Source: Tepidimonas sp. UBA997 (GTDB lineage Bacteria; Pseudomonadota; Gammaproteobacteria; Burkholderiales; Burkholderiaceae_C). Taken from it: a DNA stretch of 58,918 bases. The notes below the pieces were generated by a model. It saw only the letters and a program-made list of their open reading frames with translations, ran no database searches and had not been told where the DNA came from. The position numbers were made by a program, and so were the translations under genes. Of this stretch, positions 17,227 through 26,076 are shown one piece after another (position 1 is the stretch's first letter; each line of letters begins with the position of its first letter). The DNA lies in the NCBI GenBank assembly GCA_002291945.1, contig DBAZ01000024.1:1-58918 (forward strand). Direction: 5' to 3'.

Positions 17227-18702
17227 ATGGGTTTGCTGAGCCTTGCGATCTGGACGCCGATTCTGTTTGGCGCCCTCCTGCTCGCCTTTGGTCGTGAAGA
17301 CAATGCCCGCATGGTGCGCTGGGTGGCGCTGTTCGGCTCACTGGTCGGTCTTGCCATCACGCTGCCGCTCTATACCGGCTTCGAGGTCGGGTCAGCCGCC
17401 ATGCAGTTCGTCGAAAAAACGATCTGGATCGAGCGTTTCAACATCTACTACCACCTCGCGGTTGACGGCATCTCGCTCTGGCTGGTGTTGCTGACGGCCT
17501 TCATCACCGTCATCGTGGTGATTGCCAGTTGGGAGTCCATCACCGAGCGTGTACACCAGTACATGGGGGCCTTCCTGATCCTGTCAGGCTTGATGATCGG
17601 CGTGTTTTCCGCCGCCGATGCGATGCTGTTCTTCATCTTCTTCGAAGCCACGCTGATCCCGATGTACCTGATCATCGGCATCTGGGGTGGTCCGAACAAG
17701 ATTTACGCCGCGTTCAAATTCTTCCTCTACACGCTGCTCGGTTCCCTGCTGATGTTGATCGCGCTGATCTACCTGTACAACGTCTCGGGTGGCAGCTTCG
17801 ATCTGGCGACCTGGCATCAGTTGCCGCTCGGTGCCACCGCCCAGACCCTGCTGTTCTTTGCCTTCTTTGCTGCGTTTGCGGTCAAGGTGCCGATGTGGCC
17901 GGTCCACACCTGGTTGCCCGACGTCCACGTGGAAGCCCCGACCGGCGGTTCTGCGGTGCTGGCCGCCATCATGCTCAAGCTCGGTGCCTACGGTTTCCTG
18001 CGCTTTTCCCTGCCCATCCTGCCCGACGCTTCCATGCAGTGGGCCGGGCTGATGATCGCTCTTTCGCTGGTGGCCGTGATCTATGTCGGCCTAGTGGCCT
18101 TGGTGCAGCAGGACATGAAGAAGCTGGTGGCCTATTCGTCGGTCGCGCACATGGGCTTTGTGACGCTGGGCTTCTTCCTGTTCAATGAGCTGGCGATGGC
18201 CGGAGCGATCGTGCAGATGATCGCCCACGGTTTTGTCTCGGCCGCCATGTTCCTGTGCATCGGCGTGCTGTACGACCGCATGCACTCGCGCGACATGTCG
18301 GACTACGGGGGCGTCACCAACACCATGCCGCGCTTTGCTGCCTTTGCGCTGCTGTTCACCATGGCCAACGCTGGTTTGCCGGGCACGGCCGGTTTTGTCG
18401 GCGAATGGATGGTGATCCTGGGTGCGGTGCAGGCCAACTTCTGGATCGGCCTCGGTGCCGCCACCGCCCTCATCCTGGGGGCCTCGTATTCGCTCGTCAT
18501 GTTCAAGCGCGTCTATCTGGGCCCGGTCGGCAACGCCAACGTCAAGGCATTGATCGACATCAATGGCCGCGAGTTTTTCGTGCTGGCGCTGCTGGCCTTG
18601 ATGGTCTTGTACATGGGCATCTACCCCAAGCCCTTCACCGATGTGATGATGCCTTCGGTGACTGAACTGTTGCAGCACATCGCAGTCTCCAAGCTGCCCT
18701 GA
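17227..18702 (+). CDS. nuoM: NADH-quinone oxidoreductase subunit M
   Basis: NuoM is the second antiporter-like pump of complex I. The 491-residue protein has 14 or so hydrophobic helices, the glutamate-containing FFIFFEATLIPMYLIIGIWG, the lysine region FAVKVPMWPVHTWLPDVHVE and APTGGSAVLAAIMLKLGAYG. It is the usual length. A GGAGAA site precedes the ATG. Confidence 0.97.
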   Translation: MGLLSLAIWTPILFGALLLAFGREDNARMVRWVALFGSLVGLAITLPLYTGFEVGSAAMQFVEKTIWIERFNIYYHLAVDGISLWLVLLTAFITVIVVIASWESITERVHQYMGAFLILSGLMIGVFSAADAMLFFIFFEATLIPMYLIIGIWGGPNKIYAAFKFFLYTLLGSLLMLIALIYLYNVSGGSFDLATWHQLPLGATAQTLLFFAFFAAFAVKVPMWPVHTWLPDVHVEAPTGGSAVLAAIMLKLGAYGFLRFSLPILPDASMQWAGLMIALSLVAVIYVGLVALVQQDMKKLVAYSSVAHMGFVTLGFFLFNELAMAGAIVQMIAHGFVSAAMFLCIGVLYDRMHSRDMSDYGGVTNTMPRFAAFALLFTMANAGLPGTAGFVGEWMVILGAVQANFWIGLGAATALILGASYSLVMFKRVYLGPVGNANVKALIDINGREFFVLALLALMVLYMGIYPKPFTDVMMPSVTELLQHIAVSKLP

Positions 18703-18734
18703 ACCGCCTCCACTGGATTTGAAAGAGCACCACA

Positions 18735-20222
18735 ATGATAGACAGTCTGAGCTGGGTCACGGTTTACCCCGAACTGCTGCTGTTGGGCATGGCCTGCGTG
18801 ATTGCGATTTACGACCTGTTCGTGACCTCGCCGATGCGGGATTCCACCCATCGCCTGACGTTACTCACGCTGGCCGTGGTGGCAGCGATGACGGCTTACA
18901 TGGCCCTGAGCGGTCAAACCATCAGCGGTTTTGGCGGCATGTACGTCAGCGACCCGATGGGCAACTGGCTCAAGACCTTTGCGGCCCTAGCCATGATGCT
19001 GACCCTGATCTATGGGCGTCACTATGCGGGTGCGCGCCAGATGCTGCGTGGCGGCGAACTGTTCACCCTCTCGATGCTGGGGCTGCTGGGCATGTTCGTC
19101 ATGATCTCGGGGCACAACTTCCTGATCATCTACCTCGGGCTGGAACTGCTCACCCTGTCGAGCTATGCGCTGGTCGCGCTGCGGCGCGACCATACCCTGG
19201 CCACCGAAGCCGCCATGAAGTATTTCGTGCTCGGTGCCATGGCCAGCGGCTTCCTGCTGTATGGCCTGTCGATGGTTTATGGGGCCACCGGTTCGCTCGA
19301 CATACACACCGTCGCGCAGGTGATTGCCGCCGGGGTTGATCAGCCCCAGGTGCTGGTACTTGGTTTGGTGTTCGTGGTGGCCGGTCTGGCATTCAAGCTG
19401 GGGGTGGTGCCTTTCCATATGTGGGTGCCCGACGTTTATCACGGTGCCCCGACTGCGGTCACGCTGTTCATTGGTGCTGCGCCCAAACTGGCCGCTTTTG
19501 CCATCGTGATGCGCTTGCTGGTCGAAGGTCTGGCTCCGCTGGCTTTCGACTGGCAGCAGATGCTGGCCGTGCTGGCGGTGGTGTCGCTGCTGGTCGGCAA
19601 CTTGGCGGCGGTGGCGCAGACCAACCTCAAGCGCATGCTGGCTTTCTCGACCATTGCACAGATGGGCTTCATGCTGCTGGCGCTGGTGGCCGGTATCGGT
19701 GCCGGTGGTGATGGCTCCAACATGGTCAATGCCTACAGCGCGGCCATGTTCTACGTCGTCACCTATGTGCTGACCACGCTGGCGGTGTTCGGCGTCATCA
19801 TGTTGCTCAGCCGCACCGGCTTCGAGTCGGAAGAAATCACCGATCTGGCTGGCCTCAACCAGCGCAGCCCGCTGTACGCCGGCATCATGGCGGCCTGCAT
19901 GTTCTCGCTCGCCGGTGTGCCGCCCCTGGTCGGCTTCTATGCCAAGTTCGCCGTGCTGCAAGCGCTGCTGCAGGCGGGTGGGGCTGCCTATGTCGGGCTG
20001 GCCATTTTTGCCGTGATGATGTCCTTGGTCGGGGCCTTTTATTACATACGCGTCATCAAGGTCATGTACTTCGATGCCCCGACGCAAACCGAACCCATCG
20101 TTGCATCGATGGAGGTGCGCACAGTCTTGACCTTGAACGGTGCGCTGGTGCTGGTTCTGGGTCTGATTCCCGGTGGCCTGATCGCACTGTGCGCCCAAGC
20201 CATTGCGGCCATGCTGGTTTAA
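18735..20222 (+). CDS. nuoN: NADH-quinone oxidoreductase subunit N
   Basis: NuoN is the third antiporter-like subunit and closes the operon. The 495-residue protein shows LGLELLTLSSYALVALRR, the lysine region FKLGVVPFHMWVPDVYHGAP and NLKRMLAFSTIAQMGFML. After it the gene order departs from the usual one: the DUF2818 gene that normally follows nuoN stands about 7.2 kb downstream. Confidence 0.97.
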   Translation: MIDSLSWVTVYPELLLLGMACVIAIYDLFVTSPMRDSTHRLTLLTLAVVAAMTAYMALSGQTISGFGGMYVSDPMGNWLKTFAALAMMLTLIYGRHYAGARQMLRGGELFTLSMLGLLGMFVMISGHNFLIIYLGLELLTLSSYALVALRRDHTLATEAAMKYFVLGAMASGFLLYGLSMVYGATGSLDIHTVAQVIAAGVDQPQVLVLGLVFVVAGLAFKLGVVPFHMWVPDVYHGAPTAVTLFIGAAPKLAAFAIVMRLLVEGLAPLAFDWQQMLAVLAVVSLLVGNLAAVAQTNLKRMLAFSTIAQMGFMLLALVAGIGAGGDGSNMVNAYSAAMFYVVTYVLTTLAVFGVIMLLSRTGFESEEITDLAGLNQRSPLYAGIMAACMFSLAGVPPLVGFYAKFAVLQALLQAGGAAYVGLAIFAVMMSLVGAFYYIRVIKVMYFDAPTQTEPIVASMEVRTVLTLNGALVLVLGLIPGGLIALCAQAIAAMLV

Positions 20223-20331
20223 ACCAACCGCTCGCGCTTCAGGCTGTTCGCTTGCCCGCAAGCCGTGGCGGCTGGGTTGGGTGCTTCGGCGTTGTCCGAG
20301 GTGTCATGGCATCTACATCTGCGCCGCCCAA

Positions 20332-20751
20332 ATGAAAGAATCTCTCAAGCCCGGCATCCAATACCAGCACAAGTTCAAAGTGCCCCCCAGCAAAACGGTT
20401 CCTGCGCTTTATCCGGAGTCGGAAGAGTTTGTCGCTATGCCGGAAGTTTTTGCCACGGGCTTCCTGGTCGGCTTTCTTGAGTGGGCGTGCATCAAGGCAA
20501 TCAACCCCCACCTCGACTGGCCGCAAGAACAAACCGTTGGAATCCACATCGACGTAAGCCATGAGGCCGCCACCCCACCGGGCCTTGAAGTCACTGCCAG
20601 CGTCGAATTGCTCGCCGTTGAAGGCAAAAAACTCCTATTTGCCGTTGAGGCTCACGATGGCGTGGAACTGATCTCAAAGGGTCGTCACGAGCGCTTTGTC
20701 GTTAACAAAGAAAAATTCGATGCCCGAGTGCAAGCAAAAGCCCATCGATAA
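20332..20751 (+). CDS. FlK-like acyl-CoA thioesterase (hotdog fold)
   Basis: The 139-residue protein resembles the fluoroacetyl-CoA thioesterase FlK family. The three residues known as catalytic in FlK have plausible counterparts: Thr in EVFATGF, Glu in FLEWAC and His in DVSHEAATPPG. The real substrate is unknown; most family members are housekeeping thioesterases rather than fluoroacetate resistance genes. The ATG at 20332 gives MKESLKPG; the longer reading from 20203 overlaps nuoN and has no similarity to the family. It stands at the left edge of the accessory block. Confidence 0.75.
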   Translation: MKESLKPGIQYQHKFKVPPSKTVPALYPESEEFVAMPEVFATGFLVGFLEWACIKAINPHLDWPQEQTVGIHIDVSHEAATPPGLEVTASVELLAVEGKKLLFAVEAHDGVELISKGRHERFVVNKEKFDARVQAKAHR

Positions 20752-20931
20752 CAACATGCCGCTGCGGCGGCGCTCCCAGATGCACCCATGCAGCGCCGGT
20801 GACTTGACGCGATAGGCGTCATCAATCTTGACGCGCCTGATCGATAACGGTCATGGATTGCGATTTGGAACTGTTGTAGCCGTGGGGACTGAAAGCGCTG
20901 GCACGCACGATTGTGTGTAGCATCATGCTTC

Positions 20932-20956
20932 GTAGATTTCTCTACACTTATGTAGA
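20932..20956 (+). promoter_or_regulatory. Candidate ChrB operator with three alternating half-sites
   Basis: Three half-sites alternate in orientation just upstream of chrB: GTAGA (20932-20936), TCTACA (20941-20946) and TGTAGA (20951-20956). The last two form a perfect TCTACA-N4-TGTAGA palindrome and the first two form GTAGA-N4-TCTAC. TAGAAT at 20953-20958 could serve as a -10 box inside the last half-site, which would place the RNA start at or next to the chrB ATG. The role is inferred from symmetry and location. Confidence 0.5.
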
Positions 20957-20965
20957 ATATATTTT

Positions 20966-21907
20966 ATGAGTATGTGGCTATCACTCATTACCACTTTGCC
21001 GACCGAGAACGCGAGCCTGCGTCAGCGCGCATGGCGCGCACTCAAGGCGTCCGGCGCAGCCGTGCTGCGAGACGGCGTGTATCTCATGCCCGAGCGTGAT
21101 GATTGCCGCTCCACGCTGGATGGTTTGGCGGCGGATGTCCGCCAAGGAGGCGGCACCTCCCATGTCCTTCGTGTCGAACAACCCATGGAGGCGGGTTTCG
21201 TTTCCCTGTTTGATCGCAGCAACGACTTCGCCACACTGCTCCGCGAGATCGGACAAATCGAGCAGCTACTCTCGCCAGACACCGTGCAGGATGTGCTGCG
21301 ACAAGTCAGAAAGCTGCGCAAGTCATTCGCCAATCTGGCGGCAATCGATTTCTTCCCCGGCGAGGCACAGAGACAGGCCGACAGCGCCTTGCGCGAACTG
21401 GAATTGGCCTGTGCACGCACGCTGTCACCTGATGAACCACAAGTCATGGAGGGCGATATTTCACGCCGCCAGATTTCGGACTATCAAGGGCGCATATGGG
21501 CCACCCGGCAACGCCCGTGGGTCGATCGGCTTGCCAGCGCTTGGCTCATACGCCGCTTCATTGATCATCACGCACGAGTGCTCTGGTTAGCAACGCCTGC
21601 GGATTGCCCCGCTGATGCGCTCGGCTTCGACTTCGATGGGGCGATGTTCAGCCACGTCGGCAGCCGCGTCACTTTCGAGGTACTGGCGACAAGTTTCGCA
21701 CTGGAGCAGCCCGCCCTGACCCGTCTTGGTTTGCTGGTGCACTACCTCGATGTGGGTGGCGTCCAGCCGCCCGAGGCGGCGGGCATCGAAAGCGTGTTGG
21801 CCGGGATGCGCACGAGCATCATCGATGATGACCAATTGCTGACGGCCGCTTCAAGCGTCTTCGACGGCTTGCTAGCCAGCTTCGATAAAGGAATCCCAAT
21901 TCCATGA
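20966..21907 (+). CDS. chrB: Chromate resistance regulator/protein ChrB
   Basis: ChrB is a chromate-responsive regulator that controls chr operons. The 313-residue protein has the N-terminal segment WLSLITTLPTENASLRQRAWRALK typical of ChrB and, from about residue 165, the Chrome_Resist domain with ATRQRPWVDRLASAWLIRRF, GFDFDGAMFSHVG and LVHYLDVGG. The start at 20966 (MSMW) or 20972 (MW) cannot be decided, since neither has a clear ribosome-binding site; a leaderless message is possible. The gene overlaps chrA by ATGA. Confidence 0.88.
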   Translation: MSMWLSLITTLPTENASLRQRAWRALKASGAAVLRDGVYLMPERDDCRSTLDGLAADVRQGGGTSHVLRVEQPMEAGFVSLFDRSNDFATLLREIGQIEQLLSPDTVQDVLRQVRKLRKSFANLAAIDFFPGEAQRQADSALRELELACARTLSPDEPQVMEGDISRRQISDYQGRIWATRQRPWVDRLASAWLIRRFIDHHARVLWLATPADCPADALGFDFDGAMFSHVGSRVTFEVLATSFALEQPALTRLGLLVHYLDVGGVQPPEAAGIESVLAGMRTSIIDDDQLLTAASSVFDGLLASFDKGIPIP

Positions 21908-23268
21908 CCCCATCCACACATCAAGGAGAGGTCAGCACAACCTCGCTCCAGCAATCCATCGGTTTTTGGGAGGCATTCGCCTTTTGGCTGAAGCTGGGCT
22001 TGATCGGCTTTGGCGGCCCAGCCGGACAGATTGCGATCATGCACCAAGAACTGGTCGAAAATCGGCGCTGGATCTCCGAGCGGCGCTTTCTGCACGCACT
22101 GAACTACTGCATGCTGCTCCCCGGTCCTGAGGCGCAACAACTGGCCACCTATATTGGCTGGCTGATGCACCGAACGTGGGGCGGGATCGTTGCCGGTACG
22201 CTATTCGTACTGCCTTCGCTGCTGATTCTGATTGCTCTGTCCTGGGTGTATATCGCTTTCGGCGAAATGCCGTTGGTTGCTGGTTTGTTCTATGGCATCA
22301 AGCCCGCAGTAGTCGCCATCGTGGTGCAGGCTGCACACCGCATTGGCTCACGCACCCTCAAAAACAACTGGCTATGGGGGATCGCAGCGGCTTCGTTCTT
22401 CGCGATTTTTGCGGCCAATGTGCCGTTCCCGGCCATTGTCGCCGCCGCCGCGCTGATCGGCACCATCGGCGGGCGGTTTGTGCCCGACAAGTTCAAAACC
22501 GGTGGCGGTCATCGCCAGGTCGGCAAAAGCTATGGCCCGGCACTGATCGATGACGAGACGCCGACGCCGGAACACGCCTGTTTCCGCTGGACGCGTCTTT
22601 TTTGGGTAGTCGTGGTGGGTGCCTTGCTGTGGGCTGTGCCGATGGGTTTGCTGACGGCAACCTATGGCTGGGACCATACGCTGACCCAGATGGGTTGGTT
22701 CTTCACCAAGGCAGCCCTGCTGACCTTCGGCGGCGCCTATGCCGTGCTGCCCTATGTGTACCAAGGAGCGGTGGAGAGCTATGGCTGGCTCACGCCGACG
22801 CAAATGATCGATGGCTTGGCACTGGGAGAAACAACACCCGGGCCGCTGATCATGGTGGTGGCCTTCGTCGGTTTTGTGGGGGGCTATGTCAAAGCCCTAT
22901 TCGGACCGGACGCGCTGTTCCTCGCCGGCGCGGTCGCCGCCAGTCTGGTCACTTGGTTCACCTTCTTGCCTTCTTTTCTGTTCATTCTGGCCGGAGGCCC
23001 TTTGGTGGAGAACACCCACAATGATCTCAAGTTCACCGCCCCGCTGACCGCCATCACCGCCGCTGTTGTGGGGGTGATTTTGAATCTGGGCCTGTTATTC
23101 GGCTACCACGTACTCTGGCCCACAGGGTTCAGTGGTCGCTTTGACTGGGTGTCGGGATTGATCACACTGGGTGCAGCGGTGGCATTATTCAAGTTCAAGT
23201 GCAACGTGATTCACGTGATCGTGGCCTGTGCGGTCGTCGGCCTTGTTCTGAAAACCATGATCCTGTGA
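21904..23268 (+). CDS. chrA: Chromate efflux transporter ChrA
   Basis: ChrA is an inner-membrane pump that expels chromate. The 454-residue protein is the long, two-domain type: an N-terminal half with LKLGLIGFGGPAGQIAIMH and NYCMLLPGPEAQQLATYIGW, and a homologous C-terminal half with FTKAALLTFGGAYAVLPYV and LGETTPGPLIMVVAFVGF. About ten or more hydrophobic helices are visible. Its start overlaps the chrB stop, so the pair is translationally coupled. A broken superoxide dismutase gene follows after 9 bases. Confidence 0.93.
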   Translation: MTPSTHQGEVSTTSLQQSIGFWEAFAFWLKLGLIGFGGPAGQIAIMHQELVENRRWISERRFLHALNYCMLLPGPEAQQLATYIGWLMHRTWGGIVAGTLFVLPSLLILIALSWVYIAFGEMPLVAGLFYGIKPAVVAIVVQAAHRIGSRTLKNNWLWGIAAASFFAIFAANVPFPAIVAAAALIGTIGGRFVPDKFKTGGGHRQVGKSYGPALIDDETPTPEHACFRWTRLFWVVVVGALLWAVPMGLLTATYGWDHTLTQMGWFFTKAALLTFGGAYAVLPYVYQGAVESYGWLTPTQMIDGLALGETTPGPLIMVVAFVGFVGGYVKALFGPDALFLAGAVAASLVTWFTFLPSFLFILAGGPLVENTHNDLKFTAPLTAITAAVVGVILNLGLLFGYHVLWPTGFSGRFDWVSGLITLGAAVALFKFKCNVIHVIVACAVVGLVLKTMIL

Positions 23269-23277
23269 GGTGTCGCC

Positions 23278-23459
23278 ATGCCCTTCGATATTCAACCGTG
23301 GTCATTTACGCCGACCGGCCTCAATGGCCTGTCCGAAAAGCTGATCGTCAGCCATCTGATCGTCAGCCATCACGACAAAACTGCACTGGTGCCGTCAAGC
23401 GTCTGAACGCCATTCATACCGAGTATCTGGGGGCGTCCAGCAAACGTAGGGCAACGTAG
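23278..23459 (+). pseudogene. Remnant of chr-operon Fe superoxide dismutase (chrC-like), frameshifted and truncated
   Basis: The 42-codon reading frame from ATG 23278 begins MPFDIQPWSFTPTGLNGLSE, the usual N-terminus of the iron superoxide dismutase found after chrBA. It then carries a perfect 15-base tandem duplication that repeats LIVSH and stops at 23406. The continuation GAVKRLNAIHTEYLG appears in another frame up to about 23440, so one base is missing near 23381-23386. The rest of the roughly 195-residue enzyme, with most metal ligands, is gone. No active protein is expected. Confidence 0.8.
23341..23370 (+). repeat. Perfect 15-base tandem duplication in the chrC remnant
   Basis: CTGATCGTCAGCCAT occurs twice in immediate succession (23341-23355 and 23356-23370). 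It adds five residues (LIVSH) to a segment that the family has only once, so it is a recent in-frame duplication within the dismutase remnant. Confidence 0.9.
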
Positions 23460-23494
23460 AGATTCAGCACCGGTAGCGCATGATGCTTTCTACC

Positions 23495-25159
23495 TCAACC
23501 CGCCTCGAACCCTTCGTGTGTGCTCAGGTACACCCTGCCCTGCAGCCGCACACCCAAGGGCGTGTGTTGCAGGCGGTCCATCACCGGCCCCTTGACTTCG
23601 GCCAACGCCAACTCGATGCCCTGCTGGGCCAGGCGTCGCTCCAGTTCGGTCAGCATGTCGAGCGCGGTGGTGTCGATCTGGTTCACGCCCGAGCACACCA
23701 GCAGCACACGGCGCACGGCGGGGTCGGTCGCGAGCAGGGTTTCGATGTGCTGCTCGACCAGCGTCGCATTGGCAAAAAACAGGTTTTCGTCCACCCGCAG
23801 GGCGAGCAGGCCAGGGCGGGTTTGCACCTGGTGGCGCAGCACGTTGCGAAAGTGCTCGGTACCGGGCACGCGGCCAATGACGGCGATGTGGGGCCGACTG
23901 CTGCGCCAGACCAGTACACCCAGTGACAGCGCAACACCGGCCAGAATACCGGCCTCCACCCCCAGCAACAGCACCCCGGCAGCCGTGGCGGCAAAGGCCA
24001 GGGCATCGGCGCGGTCGTAGCGCCAGGCATGCCGCAGGGTCTGAAATTCCACCAGTTGCAGAACCGCCACCACGATGGTGGCGGCCAGCACCGCATGCGG
24101 CAGGTCATGGAACCAGCCGGTCAGCCCCAGCAACACACCCGCCATGAGGGCGGCAGAAATCACGCCCGCCAGCGGCGTCTGTGCCCCGGCGGCAAAATTG
24201 ACCACCGAACGGGCAAACCCCCCCGTCACCGGGTAGCCGCCCGACAAGGCGCTGGCCACGTTGGCCGCGCCCAGACCCATCAGTTCCTTGTTGGGCACGA
24301 TGCGCTGGCGGCGCTTGAGTGCGAGCGACTGCGCCACCGAGACACTTTCCACGAAGCCCACCAGCGAGATCAGCAGTGCGGGCAGCAGCAAAGCCAAGGT
24401 GGCGTTCCAGCCCGGCAGGCTCAGCCCCAGCATGGGCAGGCCAGCGGGCACCTCGCCCACGATGCGCACACCGGCGCTTTGGTCCAGTTGCCAGAGCGCT
24501 ACCGCCGCCGTTCCCAGAATGACCACCCCCATCGGGGCGAGTTTGCCCAGCAGGTGGGCACCGAGCCAGCGGCGCATGAGCAGCAGCAGGGCCAGCGCAC
24601 CCAGGCCGATGGCGGCCGTGACCGGCTCGACCTCGGGCAGATGGGTCAGCAGGTGCCAGACTTGGCCCAGCGCGTGTTCACCACCGGCAGGCAGGCCCAG
24701 CAGATGGTGGGCTTGGCCGATGGCGATCAGCAGCGCCGAACCGGTGATGAAGCCGCTGATGACCGGATGGCTCAGCAGTTGCGCCAGAAACCCCAAGCGC
24801 AGCAGGCCGAAGGCCAGCAGCATGACGCCCGATAGCAGAGCCAGCGCAATCGCCAGCGTCACGTATTCCGGCGAACCCGGCGTGGCCAGCGGTTGCAATG
24901 CGCTGGCCGTCATGAGCGAAGCCACAGCCACCGGGCCTACCGCCAGCGTCATGCTCGAACCCAGCGCCGCATAGGCCAGCAAGGGCAGGATGCTGGCATA
25001 CAACCCCATTTCGGGTGGCAAACCGGCGAGCATGGCGTAGGCCAGGCTTTGCGGGATCAGCATCACCGTCACGATCAGGCCGGCGGTCAGGTCGCCAGGC
25101 AACTGGTCGCGGCGGTAGCTGCCGAGCCAAGTCGGTAGCCATCGGGGTGGCTGCTTCAT
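23495..25159 (-). CDS. SulP family anion permease with STAS domain
   Basis: SulP proteins carry sulfate, bicarbonate or related anions across the inner membrane. The 554-residue protein has the family N-terminus DLTAGLIVTVMLIPQSLAYAMLAGLPP, about 11-14 hydrophobic helices up to residue 420, and a C-terminal STAS domain (about 440-550, with VNQIDTTALDMLTELERRL). It is the last gene of the operon that begins with the BigR-like regulator, 21 bases after the half-size YeeE gene. That context suggests a sulfur oxyanion as substrate, possibly sulfite or sulfate made by the divergent dioxygenase; direction of transport is unknown. Confidence 0.9.
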   Translation of the reverse strand: MKQPPRWLPTWLGSYRRDQLPGDLTAGLIVTVMLIPQSLAYAMLAGLPPEMGLYASILPLLAYAALGSSMTLAVGPVAVASLMTASALQPLATPGSPEYVTLAIALALLSGVMLLAFGLLRLGFLAQLLSHPVISGFITGSALLIAIGQAHHLLGLPAGGEHALGQVWHLLTHLPEVEPVTAAIGLGALALLLLMRRWLGAHLLGKLAPMGVVILGTAAVALWQLDQSAGVRIVGEVPAGLPMLGLSLPGWNATLALLLPALLISLVGFVESVSVAQSLALKRRQRIVPNKELMGLGAANVASALSGGYPVTGGFARSVVNFAAGAQTPLAGVISAALMAGVLLGLTGWFHDLPHAVLAATIVVAVLQLVEFQTLRHAWRYDRADALAFAATAAGVLLLGVEAGILAGVALSLGVLVWRSSRPHIAVIGRVPGTEHFRNVLRHQVQTRPGLLALRVDENLFFANATLVEQHIETLLATDPAVRRVLLVCSGVNQIDTTALDMLTELERRLAQQGIELALAEVKGPVMDRLQHTPLGVRLQGRVYLSTHEGFEAG

Positions 25160-25180
25160 GGGGGTTTGTCCGACGGTCGC

Positions 25181-25615
25181 TCAGGTGCTTTGGGCGGCAG
25201 GCGCTCGCAGGCGTTCGAGCACTTCGAAGGCGAGCATGCCCGCCAGCATGGCCAGCACGAACACGGCCGCCTTGATTTCTCCCGCGCCCAGCGACACCAG
25301 CGCCGGGCCGGGGCAGAAACCGGCCAGACCCCAGCCTGCTCCAAAAGCCAGGCTGCCAAGGATGAGTCGCTTGTCCACCTGGTTGGCCGTGGGCAGTTGC
25401 ATCGCACCCCCCAGCATATTGGTGCTGCGCTTCTTGGCCAAGGCGAAAGCAAACACGCCCACCAGTATAGCCCCACCCATCACAAAGGCCAGCGAAGGGT
25501 CCCACAGGCCGAACAGGTCCAGAAAGCCGAGCACTTTGGCGGGGTCGGTCATGCCCGAGAGGATCAGGCCGATACCGAAGATCAGGCCGACGAGGAATTC
25601 AGACAAGCGTTGCAT
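25181..25615 (-). CDS. YeeE/YedE-type half transporter (DUF6691 family)
   Basis: This 144-residue membrane protein has about four hydrophobic segments and the cysteine motif LAGFCPGPALVSLGAG with C101. It resembles one half of the full-length thiosulfate transporter YeeE/TsuA, whose conserved cysteines relay thiosulfate. The start is ATG at 25615 (MQRLSEFLVG); a longer frame upstream overlaps the preceding gene. It follows the other half-size protein by 19 bases, so the two probably form one heteromeric transporter of a sulfur species. Confidence 0.82.
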   Translation of the reverse strand: MQRLSEFLVGLIFGIGLILSGMTDPAKVLGFLDLFGLWDPSLAFVMGGAILVGVFAFALAKKRSTNMLGGAMQLPTANQVDKRLILGSLAFGAGWGLAGFCPGPALVSLGAGEIKAAVFVLAMLAGMLAFEVLERLRAPAAQST

Positions 25616-25634
25616 GGTTGGACTCCTTGAAAAA

Positions 25635-26066
25635 TCAGGCCAGCACGTGGCGCACGATGAACACGGTGATGAAGCCCGCAGCCATGAAGGCCAGCGTGGC
25701 GACCAAAGAGCGCGGGGACAGGCGCGACAGGCCGCATACGCCGTGGCCGCTGGTGCAGCCCGAGGCATAGCGGGTGCCGACACCGACCAGCAGGCCTGCG
25801 ACGATCAGCGTCAGCCAGCCGGCGTCGATGCGTGCCGTGGTGGGCCCGGCCACCAAGAAGTACAGCGTGGGTGCTGCCAGCATACCCAGCACGAAGGCCA
25901 GACGCCAGCCGACATCGCCCGAACGCGGTCGCAGCAGCCCACCCACGATGCCGCTGATGCCCAGCACGCGGCCATTGAACAGAATGAACATGGCGGCGGC
26001 CATGCCGAGCAAAATACCACCGGCCAGCGAAGTCCAGGGCGTGAAATGGATCCAGTCGATAGACAT
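25635..26066 (-). CDS. YeeE/YedE family half transporter
   Basis: This 143-residue membrane protein has four hydrophobic segments and the conserved YeeE motif SGCTSGHGVCGLSR at 102-115 (C104 and C111). It matches the N-terminal-type half of the YeeE/TsuA thiosulfate transporter. The start is ATG at 26066 (MSIDWIHF). It begins 10 bases after the BigR-like regulator gene and is in the same operon. Its paired half follows. Substrate is inferred: thiosulfate or another sulfane-sulfur compound. Confidence 0.85.
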   Translation of the reverse strand: MSIDWIHFTPWTSLAGGILLGMAAAMFILFNGRVLGISGIVGGLLRPRSGDVGWRLAFVLGMLAAPTLYFLVAGPTTARIDAGWLTLIVAGLLVGVGTRYASGCTSGHGVCGLSRLSPRSLVATLAFMAAGFITVFIVRHVLA

Positions 26067-26076
26067 GCGATTACTC

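Noticed and set aside
20332..20751. Fluoroacetate resistance role for the FlK-like thioesterase
   Set aside because: Similarity to FlK does not prove this substrate; no organofluorine genes are near, and the family is wide.
20797..20845. Two CTTGACGCG direct repeats (20803-20811, 20827-20835) and a GCGTCA/TGACGC inverted repeat before chrB
   Set aside because: No -10 box at a suitable distance and no known operator of this form; kept only as unexplained sequence in the 214-base spacer.
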